64,000 nucleotides of DNA, taken from assembly GCA_900073065.1 (NCBI GenBank), contig FJOG01000030.1, positions 240,198 to 304,197 on the forward strand, given 5' to 3'. The notes below the pieces were generated by a model, which ran no database searches, was not told where the DNA came from, and worked only from the letters and a program-made list of their open reading frames with translations. This stretch comes from Phialocephala subalpina. Taxonomy: Eukaryota; Ascomycota; Leotiomycetes; Helotiales; Mollisiaceae. Positions 53,093 to 61,605 of the stretch are shown here, piece after piece; position 1 is the stretch's first letter; every line of letters starts with the position of its first letter. The position numbers were made by a program, and so were the translations under genes.

Positions 53093-54184
53093 ATGGCAAG
53101 CCACTATAACGAGCACACGATGGTCTTCCACTTGGAAACGCCTAGCGAAGCAGAGAATTGGTCCGACATGTCAATCTTGCCAGCTATTGCTGGTGAGAGC
53201 GGCCACGCCCACCTCTTCCGCGTCATGGATATCTTGAACCCCGACGCACTAGACAGCGTTGCGACGAATGTCGTTATCAAAGATGTTCTCATGACAGTAC
53301 TACAATGTGCTGCAAGGATGTGGGAGCAGTCTGGAGATTCCGAAGTAGCAGTACGTCTTGTCAAGTCCAAAGACTTTCGTTTACTCTTGAGGCTTGGGGT
53401 CCAAGACAAGCTATGTCACTTGCTTTCCCAGAGGTGCTCGAATATGAACTCCCTAGACGCAACTACGATTTCCACGCAGCACGAAAATGCTGGCCTCTTC
53501 GCATCGATGGCCCGGAATGAGGCTCGCCAATTGAACATCAGGGCCTTGGTCGTCGAGCACGTCGCCTCGCTGTGCATGAAACACTATGCAGCATTGCAGT
53601 ATCCCTGCGACAAAGCAGAGACGGATGAGCTGTTCATGCTTCAGAGGTATTCGGCACTTGTCAGTGGCCTTAGTGTATTTGATAAATCACTACTTGCGAC
53701 TCAACTCGAGGAGACTTTTGAGTGGACAGATCAGACTACCGAGGCTGATGGGGCCAACTCGCACATCTCACCAAAGTCTCTTGCGATTAGCAAGGAAGCC
53801 AGACGCCGTCTCTCAGCGGTGATCAATCAAGGACTTCAGCAGGCCATCACCTCGGTTGCCCCCCAGCTGAAAGCGCCTCGGATTACGGAACATGACGTCT
53901 CTGACTGGCTGGGGGACTTCTGCACCAATGAGCGGGGTTTAAGGAAGGTGTTATACCTGGCCAGAAAATGGAACTCGGAGCCTTTTAAGCGAGCAGAGGA
54001 TATGACGTTCCTCGACGATGAATCTTCGCCAAATTGGGGACCTCCAGAATGTTCAATGCTGCTTAATGGGACAACGAAGGGGTCTCTTCAAAGAGGTCCT
54101 TGTCTTAGCGAGAACAAGAAAGGGACGAGCACTCGCAACAAGATGGGGGTACTTCCAACCATTGAAGAGGAAGCCTTACAGTAG
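53093..54184 (+). CDS. Unknown family Y protein, copy 1
   Basis: A single exon of 363 residues. It shares with 55982-56935 the order LFRVMDILNPDA, VLMTVLQCAARMWE, DFRLLLRLGVQDKLC, NAGLFASMARNEARQLNIRA and LVVEHVASLCMKHYAALQ. Mostly helical, no signal peptide or membrane helix. The C-terminal half (DVSDWLGDFCTNERGLRKV) is longer than in copy 2. No domain recognised. Confidence 0.6.
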   Translation: MASHYNEHTMVFHLETPSEAENWSDMSILPAIAGESGHAHLFRVMDILNPDALDSVATNVVIKDVLMTVLQCAARMWEQSGDSEVAVRLVKSKDFRLLLRLGVQDKLCHLLSQRCSNMNSLDATTISTQHENAGLFASMARNEARQLNIRALVVEHVASLCMKHYAALQYPCDKAETDELFMLQRYSALVSGLSVFDKSLLATQLEETFEWTDQTTEADGANSHISPKSLAISKEARRRLSAVINQGLQQAITSVAPQLKAPRITEHDVSDWLGDFCTNERGLRKVLYLARKWNSEPFKRAEDMTFLDDESSPNWGPPECSMLLNGTTKGSLQRGPCLSENKKGTSTRNKMGVLPTIEEEALQ

Positions 54185-54393
54185 GGAGAATAGGTCGGAT
54201 TTGACGCGCGGTCATGCTACTAGAGTCGGGGTTATACCACCCAGCCAACTTTGTGTAGCGATTAGGCAGCTCGATAGCTAGTCAGTCATAAAAAAAACGC
54301 TCTTTAAAGCTCTAAAAGTGATACGCATACCTATCTTGAGTGCTTAAGGTCTATCTTCTGTAAACTTGCAGTCTTACTTAAGACATAATCAAC

Positions 54394-54600
54394 ATGGCTC
54401 TTGAAATCCAACTCTCTTCTATGGAACTTGATGCACGGCGACAGCTAGAGCCTCTAATAAATGTAGTACGACAGAAGAAGAGGATTGTTGTCATTGTGGG
54501 TGCTGGAATCTCGGTCGCCGCTGGAAGTGAGTTCCGAGGCAAGCTTGAGTTTCCTATGATACACTAACTTAATGTAATACTTTAGAACCCTAGTCCTAGT
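54394..54600 (+). pseudogene. Sirtuin (Sir2-type) first-exon fragment
   Basis: ATG at 54394 begins MALEIQLSSMELDARRQLEP, then RIVVIVGAGISVAAG, the NAD-binding start of the sirtuin fold. A donor GTGAGT follows the GISVAAG codons at about 54530 and TTTAG is at about 54583, but the following bases give stops instead of the expected P-D-F-R-S. The rest of the gene is missing, so it is a fragment. Too short for most ORF searches. Confidence 0.75.
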
Positions 54601-54952
54601 CTTCTGCAATTATCATAGTTAAGGCTACCATTCGCGTTCCCCTACTCTAGCCAATCTCTAGCTTGTAACCCATTTCCCTCCACGTTCGTCGGTTGTCTCA
54701 ATATTGACAAGTCTCATGGGTATATTATACCTTCGTATAATATGGTACATGGGCAATCCATCACCGAACTGTAATTGAAGAGAGTATATGTCCTTACAGA
54801 GGGTTCGATTGCGGCTTCCTCCCTAGACTCTCTTAAATATTCGGATGAGCCCAGACGTGGTTAATAGGGTGACGAAGCGATAACATCCGCCATCAGGATC
54901 TTTTCAAATCTATTAGGCCCGAACCCGGTGGGGCTCCCCCCCGAAGCCTTCT
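54601..54952. other. Intergenic
   Basis: No gene seen. A small palindrome TATACCTTCGTATAATATGG lies near 54725-54745. Confidence 0.35.
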
Positions 54953-55351
54953 TCACCTCTCTCCTCGGACAGAGCAGTGACATCGGTGAATCCAGTAGAA
55001 ATCTTGAAGGCGACGAGGGAGAAATTGAATCCACAAACGCCGGCGTTTTAGAAGCACTGCTTGACGAAACGGCTCAGTAAATGCAGCATCAGAGAGGGAC
55101 AAGTCAACCCACAAGATGAAGATGTTTGGTGGAGATGTATTGTCGTACTTTAGATCTGTGATCTCTTGGATCCATTGTTCGTCTTTAAACATCGTATCCC
55201 AGACTCGTGCAGACTTTTTATCCGCATTTATAAAGTTGAATTTAAGGTCTACTCCTGCAACAGCTCGACCTAGACTTGCTCGAGCCAACGAACTGATCAA
55301 CGCTACTAATACATCCCCTATATCTTCCGATAAGCGTGTTATATTCGCCAT
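54953..55351 (-). pseudogene. F-box-like family X remnant
   Basis: 132 residues from ATG 55351. ADKKSARVWDTMFKDEQWIQ is related to KIWGAIFQDEEY and TGIWRLIFRNNNW of the family X genes at 29975 and 44966, followed by NIFILWVDLSLSDAAF in the L-G-A-D-L position. The rest of the family's C-terminus is absent. Probably a diverged partial copy. Confidence 0.45.
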
Positions 55352-55596
55352 TGTCTGGATAGTTATTATGGTATTACCACGGAAATTCTTGGCAAGAACA
55401 GAAATCTTCTCTCGAAATTCTTTTTGAAGAAATAGTCTTTAGAAAGCCGGAATCTTTTTAATTTCTATATAATTTAAGCATAAGCTCATTTTGTTAACTA
55501 TATTCATTTTTTTAGCGCTGGCGCCATAGCTCCTCAAGAATCAACAAACGAAATAATGGAGCCAGAAAAGATATCCTTCTAGAAACGGCTCGGTTA

Positions 55597-55662
55597 TGAG
55601 GTGGTCTGTGCTCACAATTTTTTTAAGCGAAAGGGGGCGAAGCCGATTTTGCAAGCGACTGT
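55597..55662 (+). repeat. Single terminus of MITE family A
   Basis: GAGGTGGTCTGTGCTCAC to GCAAGCGACTGTA, matching 171-242 and 11423-11492. No partner end nearby. Confidence 0.8.
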
Positions 55663-55981
55663 AGAAGGTCAGTAAAGCTTTCACGTTTACATTTGAAGGA
55701 TGTTCTTTTGGCTCGTGGGAGAAATTTCTTTCGACGATAGCCGAGGCCTCAAACTCAACTCTTGTCCACGCGTGATGGTTCCTGCTCAGAATGGCGGACC
55801 AGTTCTGATATTGCCATCTTGCAAAGCACAAAGTACTAGGCGTGTGGTAGCAGAAACCCGCACCAAGTCCATTTCTGGCCCTAGTATAGCAGCCATTTTT
55901 AGCCGCTCATTACAAACGGGTTTGGAGACTGTATAATTCAAAGACCGACACATGAGCTGAGAAGGTGACCACAGTCTCACA

Positions 55982-56935
55982 ATGATGCCAAATCCCATAG
56001 GATCTGCTGCTAGGCCTTCCGCTTTTGATTCCACATCGGCGGCTCTCAACAATGGACAGACTCTGTTGCCATACCTCGAAGACGAAAATGCAGAGTCCCG
56101 CTTGTCACGCGTCATCGAATTGATGAACCCCGCACGGCAGGGCACGATAACGACCGAGAGCGTCTGCAGAGACATCATCTTGACACTGCTACAATGTGCT
56201 GGGAGGCTGTACGGAGGTGGCACTTTTCAAAATGAAGCTGCTCTGCTCATTCAAAATGCAGACTTTTTTTGCATTCTGCGATATGGTGTTCAGGACAAGC
56301 TCAATCGAGTCATTAACGACGGTTGCATGGCCAATGTCACGTCAGAAACCACGAACCTTTCAAACCACCTTCAGAGAGCTAGGCTCTTTTCGACAATTCG
56401 GAAGAACGAAGCGCACAAGTCAAGCCACCAAGCAATGGTGCTCGAGCACTTGGTTTCTATATTCAAATACAACTATCCAGCACTTCTGGGAAAGTGTATC
56501 CCTCCCACGACCAACGAATCATGGTTATTCAAATGTTGTCTCGCGCTGCTCACGTGGCAGAGCAGCTACGAAAAAGCCTGGCTTATATCGATGCTCCCCG
56601 ACGTATTCATGTGGAGTATTACAGGTCCTCCGGGCAGCCTAGATGTAGTGCAACGGGAGTCAGAGGCACTGGTAGGAGTGGAGCAGAATCGGCCGGTATC
56701 TGCTTCCGAGATGCAAGAACAAGATGCTGCCCAGGAAGAGTCACCCACCGTTTCTATTTTCGACCTGGGATCGGACTCGGATACGGGCGAAGGCCAAGCG
56801 GAGTGGGATCTGGTACGCCAGAATATATTTGGAGAAGGTAGAGGCCGTATTCAAGAGCTGCAGATAGCAAGTCCAAGCACAACTTCCGAGGCTAGTTATT
56901 GGTCGGCGGATCCAAGATATCCGAGCTCAGTTTAG
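55982..56935 (+). CDS. Unknown family Y protein, copy 2
   Basis: A single exon of 317 residues, paralogue of 53093-54184: LSRVIELMNPA, ILTLLQCAGRLYG, DFFCILRYGVQDKLN, RARLFSTIRKNEA and AMVLEHLVSIFKYNYPALL. The acidic C-terminus SIFDLGSDSDTGEGQ is not shared with copy 1. A sirtuin fragment and a family X remnant lie between the two copies, so the duplication was not simple or was later invaded. Confidence 0.6.
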   Translation: MMPNPIGSAARPSAFDSTSAALNNGQTLLPYLEDENAESRLSRVIELMNPARQGTITTESVCRDIILTLLQCAGRLYGGGTFQNEAALLIQNADFFCILRYGVQDKLNRVINDGCMANVTSETTNLSNHLQRARLFSTIRKNEAHKSSHQAMVLEHLVSIFKYNYPALLGKCIPPTTNESWLFKCCLALLTWQSSYEKAWLISMLPDVFMWSITGPPGSLDVVQRESEALVGVEQNRPVSASEMQEQDAAQEESPTVSIFDLGSDSDTGEGQAEWDLVRQNIFGEGRGRIQELQIASPSTTSEASYWSADPRYPSSV

Positions 56936-57305
56936 CCGTGCTCATTATTAGGTCCAATTAGTAATCATTAATTGTGAAAATTCAAATCCGGTTCGCTATT
57001 TTGATCATATATCTCTAGCACAAACTCTTGCAAATCTGTGCATCCGCGCGTTTAGTCGGATTACACAACTTATATTATCAGTCCTTTATTTCCTTTGCTA
57101 CTCCGCTCATCTCGAAGGGCTTGTCTGTCTAGTAGCAAAAGTTCTCGCCGTAGATGGGAAAAGAGATCTGAGCTGGATGTTTATACATCGTAGCCGTATA
57201 GAGGCTACCTCGACCTCCGCCATTTCGAATAACTTTGGCAAGGTACACCTATCTGAATGCCGCGAACAAGAGCTCGTATCGCTGGTCCATGTACATTCTA
57301 ACACA
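56936..57305. other. Intergenic
   Basis: No gene seen; ends at the MITE insertion at 57306. Confidence 0.4.
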
Positions 57306-57636
57306 TAACGTCCGTCCTGAGTGGCGGAAAACAGTTGAGGATTAGGAGAAGAAGTGATGATCTATTCAGCTATCTGGCAGACTGGGACTATTAATACAAA
57401 TGGTTGAATCATTGCAGTGTTGCTACCTGGTAGGCAGAAGAGGTAGTTGGATCCTAAGTCACGTGATGTGACTCATGTGACTGAGTCACATGAGCCATAC
57501 CTGACAACTACAAGTAGTTGCCTCTGCCCTTTAGACAGTTAGAAGAATCATCACACTTGTATCCTCAGTTCAGGGCTCCAAGTGAGGTGTGGCGTCACAT
57601 GACTAACAGTTTTCCGCCACGCAGGGACGGACGTTA
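57306..57636. mobile_element. MITE family B, 331-bp variant
   Basis: TAACGTCCGTCCTGAGTGG at the left and the inverse of TAACGTCCGTCCCTGCGTGG at the right, with GCGGAAAACAGTT on both. The interior has a palindromic block (CACGTGATGTGACTCATGTG) and CACTTGTATCCTCAGTTCAG, which also occurs in the copy at 60357. It is longer than the 239-bp members. Confidence 0.85.
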
Positions 57637-58236
57637 CAGCGTTTACATGACTTAACGATCGCATTACTGGACGAGGTGAATTCAATGCAGAGCGGGAGCA
57701 CTCCGTCTGGCGGATTCAACGTCTGCAGACGGTCCTTGCTGAGACGCAGTATCGGTGTCGCCAGTTGTGGACGTGATCCAACATCCAAATTTTGCCTCCG
57801 TTGGTTCCCTTACCCCTCTCATTCTCTAATTCTGGTCTTGTGTCCTCACAAAATAAAAATGTCAATTGTGGCCTCAACCGAAGCCTTAGCGCCTGGTCCA
57901 ACATATTGCCTTCCACACAATTTGGCTTTGTTTCTAGCCTCCTTTTTTGGCCAAGGCTTCTTTCGTGGCGAGGTTGCCACTTTTGGAACGTGCTTTCATA
58001 CGACGTCAAAACTAACTACCGCTGGATTAGACTCCACTTCCTACGCCGGCAACGCATTTTCGGGCCGGTAACGGCTCTTCCATCCCATTATGCTCTCCCT
58101 TTCAATCTGATTATTCATAACCATCACTTTATAGACAGATGAGTTAAAACGAGAATTATGCAAGGTTGGTTTCGTGAGGGTTTGCAGTTCTCGGCAATTA
58201 TCCACAAATTCTTTGCACTTCGCTGTGCTTTCCTCG
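57637..58236. other. Upstream region of the Cys-rich F-box-like gene
   Basis: Overlapping frames without known motifs; probably promoter and leader. Nothing else seen. Confidence 0.35.
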
Positions 58237-59709
58237 ATGGCAATGGAGGTTAGAGTCGACGGCACCTGCGCTATTTCGCATTTCCAGACATGCCTACTAC
58301 ATGATGATAAGAGAACGATGACGTGCTCAGGAACTTTGAAAAAAGGCAGCAACTGCGTCAACAAGGCCACAGGCTCTTTCAATTCCCGCATGATGCCGAC
58401 ATGCGGAATACATCGAGGTCAACTGAAGATATCGGCATGGTGTCGAGCACTGTTGCCTTGTGGTTTCGAGTGCGGTAGACTCTGCGAATGGAAGCTCCAT
58501 GGATTTCAGCTTTGCCTCGATCACCTCGAACATCCGATGACCTGCTACTTCCTCAAGATCCCCATTGAGATGCGGTTGCGTATCTATCAATTTTTACTCC
58601 CAGATAAATCCATACCAGCTCGGTGTGGGAATTCCAGCCTTGCAAGCGACGGTGGAGGGGTATATACGACAATTCTCCGTGTCAATCATCAGATCCATGA
58701 TGAAGCTGCGGGTCTCCTCTATAGCACTAGAGCCTTCACCATCGAGCTCTCTAGAGATGGTTTGAGTATGTGCAACTCCAAAAACTTCGCTCAATATAGG
58801 TTTTCTTGCTACGGCAACCATGCACTACAAGCCTATCCGTTGAGTTTCTTCATGGCACAGGAGCAAAGCAACATCGCCGGAGCATCAAGTTCAACCTATA
58901 CCCCTCCCATCCTCGGCAATCAACCGCGTACCAAGTCCCCAATTCCTTACACGAATGGGCCGATCGAGCCTGTCTGGGATCCCCCACTCAGCGAGAGATA
59001 CTTCAATATGATCCGATCTTTCCTTATCGAGATTGTGGTTCTTCCTCCAAGTGGCTATGTGTTACCAAAGTCAGACGCTGAAACCCGTAAAGCTCTCGTA
59101 TCGAGACTCTGCGACTATTGCGATCATCTACACGCACTAGTTGGGAGGCTTGGGATTATCCAGAGGCCCATTGCTCGCCTGGAGATTGTTATCGAGTTTG
59201 GCAACACCTATATAAAGCGAGGGGAAAGTATTCCCGCTCAATTTCTACTACGGCCATTTCGACGTCTTCGCAACGTTGCCGAACTGAAGGTCCTCTCAAT
59301 CACGATGCAAGACTTCCGGAATGGTGCAATAGAATACCTCACCCCAGGCTGGGATTCCACTCCAACCGGCAAAGCTTTCGCTGCCTATCTTAAATGTTTG
59401 TCCGAAGATACATCTAGCTCTCAACCATCACTCGAGCTACCAGTCTTCAAGGCCTACTGGCAGCTAGAGAAGCTTCTGTCTCGTATAAAGGAACACTACC
59501 ATCACGCGGATCCTGAAATTGGACAATTTGCGGACTTGCTTCACGCTGCGAGAACGGCGAGAGAGGCCGACGACCTCGCGCGCTTTAGAGTGATTTGGGA
59601 ACGGGTAGTTAATATCTGGTTCGATTATCTAAACCACCAAAAGGAATTTCAGTCTAACGTGGCACTCTCGATCGATACCATCTATGGTATAGTTAAGAAC
59701 AGTTCTTAG
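58237..59709 (+). CDS. Cys-rich F-box-like protein
   Basis: A single exon of 490 residues from ATG 58237; the frame is open upstream but only to a GTG. Residues about 30-105 hold Cys/His pairs (CSGTLKKGSNCVNKATG, PTCGIHRGQLK, CGFECGRLCEWKLHGFQLCL) suggesting zinc binding. IPIEMRLRIYQFLLPDKSIP is the fungal F-box-like L-P-x-E-x-R-x-x-I-Y motif, then ILRVNHQIHDEAAGLLYSTR, the standard follow-on. The C-terminal 250 residues are helical and unrecognised. Probable adaptor for ubiquitination; the zinc region in front is uncommon. Confidence 0.65.
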   Translation: MAMEVRVDGTCAISHFQTCLLHDDKRTMTCSGTLKKGSNCVNKATGSFNSRMMPTCGIHRGQLKISAWCRALLPCGFECGRLCEWKLHGFQLCLDHLEHPMTCYFLKIPIEMRLRIYQFLLPDKSIPARCGNSSLASDGGGVYTTILRVNHQIHDEAAGLLYSTRAFTIELSRDGLSMCNSKNFAQYRFSCYGNHALQAYPLSFFMAQEQSNIAGASSSTYTPPILGNQPRTKSPIPYTNGPIEPVWDPPLSERYFNMIRSFLIEIVVLPPSGYVLPKSDAETRKALVSRLCDYCDHLHALVGRLGIIQRPIARLEIVIEFGNTYIKRGESIPAQFLLRPFRRLRNVAELKVLSITMQDFRNGAIEYLTPGWDSTPTGKAFAAYLKCLSEDTSSSQPSLELPVFKAYWQLEKLLSRIKEHYHHADPEIGQFADLLHAARTAREADDLARFRVIWERVVNIWFDYLNHQKEFQSNVALSIDTIYGIVKNSS

Positions 59710-60131
59710 ACAAGTCACCCAAGCGCCCATATTGAGGACTTGATGGTATGCTCACCGTTCTGTGACAATGGCCTCTTCGGAAACGCAGAAGTCTAAGGAG
59801 TATGGAATGCACCACTTGTCCAGTTGGCTGGGAGCGACAAGACAGCTGATGTGGCGGACAGCTTGGGAGCATCCTATTGAGGATGTGGGAAAAGATGAAG
59901 GAGTATATTAAGGAGAGATACCCCGAGATTCACAGGTTTTATAGGAAGATAGATACGTCTATTTTCCTAGCTCCATCCAAAGCAGTTCCATTTGAGCGTG
60001 TTGTATAAGTAGAGGCCCGCAGTTGGCAGGATATAACACTGACGAGATTTGAATACGGCAAGAGTACGGGTGAGGGTAGCGTTACTCCAACGAAAGAACT
60101 CCCCAATTCACTCCCAAGTAACAATAGATCA
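59710..60131. other. Intergenic
   Basis: No gene recognised; contains the leader of the Sok1-like fragment. Confidence 0.35.
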
Positions 60132-60371
60132 ATGTCGAACCTACATTTCTACAGGACTTCGAGTGAAAGTATACATCGGAGTCCCGAGCACAATGAACCG
60201 GCATGCAAGATCAAGCACCGAGGAGCAAAGCCCAGCAATCCTCCAGTAACGAAGGGCATGCTGAGCGAGCTCGATATCAACAGGATCGTTAACAACCCTA
60301 AGCTGCGTTACGAGCTTAATTTCGATCCGAATCTCTACCTCGAACCGAATTTCGGTAACGTCCCTCCCTAG
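60132..60371 (+). pseudogene. Sok1/Tcp11-like N-terminal fragment cut by a MITE
   Basis: ATG 60132 starts MSNLHFYRTSSESIH; the conserved part is SELDINRIVNNPKLRYELNF followed by DPNLYLEPNF, matching the L-S-E-L-D...I-x-N-P-x-L-R-x-[DE]-x-N-F-D-P signature upstream of the Tcp11 domain in fungal Sok1. At 60357 the family B terminus TAACGTCCCTCCCTAGG begins and gives the stop TAG. The rest of the gene (several hundred residues) is not found downstream, so the remainder was lost. Confidence 0.65.
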
Positions 60372-60600
60372 GTAGCGAGAAACCCACTGTGCCGAGAAAA
60401 ATAATAGGTACTTTGACTTTATACACCGGGAATACTGCCTGGTAGGCAGTCACGTGGCGTTAGGCAGATAGAGGAGCTACTACAACTATAAGTAGTTGTA
60501 TATCTTCTCATAGATAGTTACTTGAAGTATCACACTTGTATCCTCAGTTCAGAGCTTCAAGTCTTACCTGAGCTTCAGGGCCTTACTACCACACTAGAAA
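60357..60600. mobile_element. MITE family B, one end, with internal block shared with 57306
   Basis: Starts TAACGTCCCTCCCTAGGTAG, then GAAACCCACTGTGCCGAG. CACTTGTATCCTCAGTTCAG and ACTATAAGTAGTTG match the 57306-57636 copy. The right terminus was not found, so the right edge is approximate. Confidence 0.6.
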
Positions 60601-61605
60601 TCGTCCACACACTGCCTTAATGTGCTTTTCTTCCTTCCAACACAATTTATGGTCATTGCAGGTTTTTGTCGGTGGTTTGGGTTCACAATGAACAAAGAGG
60701 AGTTAGTGCCGGTTGAAAAAGGGTGGACCCTGGAAACCTCATTCATACGCATCAAGAGTCTGTGCACCTGCGGAGGGTATGTCTGGGCTGTATCTATCCC
60801 CAGTGCGGGTTTATGATATCATCACTGCAGTCTCTCATTGGTTGGACAGAGCCACGTCCCGGCTGGTGGCGAAAGTGAGTAAACGTCATAGGCCAGCAGG
60901 ATCACAACCCAAAGATTTCTCAGGGGAGTTCGAAATCTACTTTCTTACTTCGAAGTACAGGGCGCAACAATCGTTCATTTTATGTCTGAGCTTCTCGGAT
61001 TCCTCTAAACTGGATCAAGTAACAACCAGAAGATTCTCAAAGTTTATTGGTTAAAACCCCTTGTTCTCATCGAATATTCAGACAGAAAATGAACGATTAT
61101 TATGCCCTGTACGAAAGTATTATCTGACGTATTTTTACCCCGCTATTCCCGCCTTTAACAAGGGTTCATTCTAATATACAGCAGCTACATACCCCTCGCT
61201 CAAGATTTCAAATTGCGATGTGCAACAAGTGAGAAAGGGCCTTTGGTTCTTTCTCGTGAGAAAGCCCCTTTGTGCAATACTGTATTAATTCCTACTCCAT
61301 CTCCACCAAAGCCAAAATATTCCCGACGCACCTACAGCATATAGAAGCGACCGTTAAGACCGGCCGCGTTTGAGCCGCTTTCACGACTGCTTTCTGCAGC
61401 GCCAGCTTCGTTTGAAAGTACTCAAGAGTTGCGCAATTAAGGTTGCTAGCTGATTTTTGCCCTTTGGGAGGTGAAGTCATCTCGTCAAGCTCGGTGGGCA
61501 GCGCGCTTGCGTCACCAAAAGCCGCTTTTGGCTTCATCGCATTCCAATGGAGTGCCAATTATGGCCCGGCAGCAGATCAGTCCGGAAATGGCTCGCCATC
61601 GTTAA
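60372..61605. other. Mostly non-coding, with two repeats
   Basis: Frames at 60713-61054 and the minus frame 61537-61292 (82 residues, unrecognised) are the only notable ones. Contains the rest of the 60357 element and a foldback element at 60958-61109. Confidence 0.35.
60958..61109. mobile_element. TA-flanked inverted-repeat element, 152 bp
   Basis: CAGGGCGCAACAATCGTTCA at the left and its near-inverse (ATGAACGATTATTATGCCCTG) at the right, repeats of about 40 bp; TA on both sides (60956-60957 and 61110-61111). Confidence 0.85.
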
